Part shown: one piece after another, positions 62,652-64,000 of the stretch
Layout: every line of letters starts with the position of its first letter
How positions within the stretch are numbered: the stretch's first letter is position 1
Assembly (NCBI RefSeq): GCF_038446955.1
Contig: NZ_CP151803.1
Coordinates: forward strand, 5,022,001 to 5,086,000
From: Pedobacter sp. FW305-3-2-15-E-R2A2
GTDB lineage: Bacteria > Bacteroidota > Bacteroidia > Sphingobacteriales > Sphingobacteriaceae
Reading direction: 5' to 3'
DNA: 64,000 nt
Position numbers and translations under genes: made by a program
The notes under the pieces: generated by a model
What the model was told of the DNA's origin: nothing
Seen by the model: only the letters and a program-made list of their open reading frames with translations
Database searches by the model: none

Positions 62652-62783
62652 CAGGTTCATAAAATTTATTGGGTTTTATAAAGGCATTTACGAGAGAAAA
62701 AGGAGGACGGTTTTCAGCAGGAGAAGAAATATTCTTAGTTCCCTCAATTTTTTAATAAATTCACCCTATAAAACTGATAAACT

Positions 62784-63563
62784 GTGCTGAATACAATTAT
62801 TGTTGATGATGAAGAATTTGCCCGTTCCTCTCTTTATTTCTTATTACAGGAAAACTGCGAGAACATCCATATTTCAGGGATTGCCAAGTCTGTAGCTGAA
62901 GCAAGGCACTTACTGAGCAACAACAAGATAGACCTCATTTTCCTGGACATTGCCATGCCCGGAGAGAATGGATTTGACCTGATTCCTCAGGCGCAACTCA
63001 GTAAATCACATGTCATCTTTACCACTGCTTATGATCAGTATGCACTCCGGGCAATCAAGGCCAATGCACTGGATTATCTGTTGAAACCAATCGATATTGA
63101 TGAACTGAAACTCGCCGTAGAAAAAGCCGGTAAATATATTGCGCTGGATAAAAAAGAACACAACAGGAATGAAAGTCTTCAAAATCTGGCCGTTCATTTA
63201 TCCGAAAGAAATGAGATCAGAAAGATCAGTTTACCTAATGGACAGGGCTATTCATTGATCAATATTGATGACATTATTCATATTGAAGCAGACAGCAATT
63301 ACTCTATATTTCACCTCGCCAATAAAGAAACCATTACCGTTTCCAAGGTTTTAAAAGAATATGAGGAAATCCTTCCCGAACAACAGTTTGTCAGAATCCA
63401 TAAATCAAGCATTGTCAACCTGAATTACTTAAAGGAATATAATTCTAAGAATGGCATGGAAGTGATCCTGAAGAATGGAGAGAAAATTGCAGTTTCCCGA
63501 CGTCGGGCCAGTGATTTTGCAGAGAAGATTAAATCATATACCCGTTTTGAAAGTGATAAATAG
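62784..63563 (+). CDS. LytTR-type response regulator
   Basis: 259 residues, GTG start (no near ATG; MLNTIIVDDEEFARSS is the natural N-terminus). Receiver with Asp in LIFLDIAMPGENG and the Lys in LLKPIDID. LytTR DNA-binding domain at about 150-255 (DIIHIEADSNYSIF, FVRIHKSSIVNLNYL). The sensor gene starts 7 nt after the stop. Confidence 0.93.
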   Translation: MLNTIIVDDEEFARSSLYFLLQENCENIHISGIAKSVAEARHLLSNNKIDLIFLDIAMPGENGFDLIPQAQLSKSHVIFTTAYDQYALRAIKANALDYLLKPIDIDELKLAVEKAGKYIALDKKEHNRNESLQNLAVHLSERNEIRKISLPNGQGYSLINIDDIIHIEADSNYSIFHLANKETITVSKVLKEYEEILPEQQFVRIHKSSIVNLNYLKEYNSKNGMEVILKNGEKIAVSRRRASDFAEKIKSYTRFESDK

Positions 63564-63570
63564 GAAAAAA

Positions 63571-64000
63571 ATGTCGGCCATTAAGCTTTTTACGATCAGC
63601 ATTTTAAGCTTTTTGTTCAGCACAACTGGTTTTTCACAAAGCACTTACCTGCAACATTTCAGTACCAAGAACGGACTTCCAAGCAACAATTGTTTTTATA
63701 CCTTACAAGATAGTAAAGGATACCTCTGGATCGCTACTGATGCAGGGGTGAGCCGTTTTGACGGTAAAATATTCGAAACATTTTCCATCAATGACGGTCT
63801 TCCCGACAACCAGATTCTCCAGTTAAAAGAAGATAAAAGCGGAAAAATCTGGTTTCTCGCCCTGAATGGGCAGCTCAGCTATTTTTTCAATGGAAAGATC
63901 TACAATGAGACCAATAACAATTTATTAAAATTACTCAAGTTCAATGCCGTGATTGTCTCTTTTTTCCAGGACAGTAAAGGCAGGATCTGGTTGGGAACAA
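63571..64000 (+). CDS. Propeller-type sensor histidine kinase (partial, cut by window end)
   Basis: The ATG at 63571 opens a frame that runs to the window end. It encodes a signal peptide (MSAIKLFTISILSFLF, ends GFSQ) and propeller repeats: FSTKNGLPSNNCFYTLQDSK, GYLWIATDAGVSRFDG, NDGLPDNQ, GKIWFLALNGQL, GRIWLGT. With the LytTR gene 7 nt upstream it is probably a LytS-like kinase with a C-terminal His_kinase domain, but that part is outside the window. Confidence 0.85.
   Translation, partial: MSAIKLFTISILSFLFSTTGFSQSTYLQHFSTKNGLPSNNCFYTLQDSKGYLWIATDAGVSRFDGKIFETFSINDGLPDNQILQLKEDKSGKIWFLALNGQLSYFFNGKIYNETNNNLLKLLKFNAVIVSFFQDSKGRIWLGT

Noticed and set aside
62565..62660. A 31-codon minus-strand frame in the ferritin-like leader (starts MNLKPAQVS)
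   Set aside because: The matching leader at 16.6 kb does not have this frame, so conservation does not support it. Kept only as a possible leader peptide.
1..64000. CRISPR arrays, tRNA/rRNA genes, transposons or prophage
   Set aside because: No spaced direct repeats, no tRNA T-loop consensus in gaps, and no transposase, integrase or phage proteins.

Overview
The window looks like chromosomal DNA of a Pedobacter-like Sphingobacteriaceae (Bacteroidota). The evidence is Bacteroidota-type promoters (TAnnTTTG at -7, with TTG/TTTG about 20 nt upstream), few purine-rich Shine-Dalgarno sites, many lipoproteins with Cys-Lys-Lys after the lipobox, a sigma/FecR/TonB-receptor cell-surface signalling locus, propeller-type sensor kinases and menaquinone synthesis by the futalosine route (MqnC). 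Moderate GC and uniform codon use suggest core chromosome. I saw no transposase, integrase, phage gene, CRISPR array, tRNA or rRNA. The assignment to genus is inference.

Layout. 1-11 kb: housekeeping and small-molecule genes (GNAT acetyltransferases, an orphan double-ATPase peptide ABC protein, an MscS-type channel, an SDR facing an HxlR regulator, RNase R plus a polyprenyl diphosphate synthase) and a PAS-HisKA-REC protein with no ATPase domain. 11-18 kb: XRE regulator, rplU-rpmA (L27 has a long Ala/Lys/Glu tail), a dicarboxylate-type symporter with a coiled-coil insert, an ECF sigma factor with an overlapping membrane-protein gene, and an AraC/VOC pair. 18-22 kb: a propeller sensor kinase and its LuxR-type response regulator. 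22-34 kb: GH20 hexosaminidase with a lipoprotein, trxB, a biotin-dependent carboxyltransferase, two tiny genes, a DUF389 membrane protein, a Dph6-type PP-loop ATPase, a LOG-family protein, guaB and a DinB protein.

33.8-44.7 kb is the most distinctive accessory region. It has an ECF sigma factor, a FecR anti-sigma factor and a TonB-dependent receptor with an N-terminal STN signalling domain. These are followed by two tandemly duplicated 439-residue beta-helix lipoproteins and a lipoprotein with an internal repeat. There is no SusD, so this is not an ordinary glycan-utilisation locus. Two hairpin/T-tract signals on the opposite strand flank the receptor gene and suggest antisense RNAs. An S41 protease lipoprotein lies upstream.

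45-64 kb: more GNATs (one fused to an NTF2-like domain), a ketopantoate-reductase-like protein, a 321-nt spacer with an 11-bp repeat that folds on itself, a TolC/HlyD/MFS efflux operon divergent from an AraC regulator, and two DUF3857/transglutaminase-like exported proteins, the first with its catalytic Cys and His replaced. Then come two M16 peptidases (one active, one lacking the zinc site), mqnC, two Tat-type ferritin-like proteins, and a LytTR response regulator followed by a propeller sensor gene cut by the window end.

The strongest leads for undescribed biology are the receptor/beta-helix lipoprotein locus with its antisense terminators, and a leader motif shared by two unlinked genes at 16.6 and 62.6 kb.
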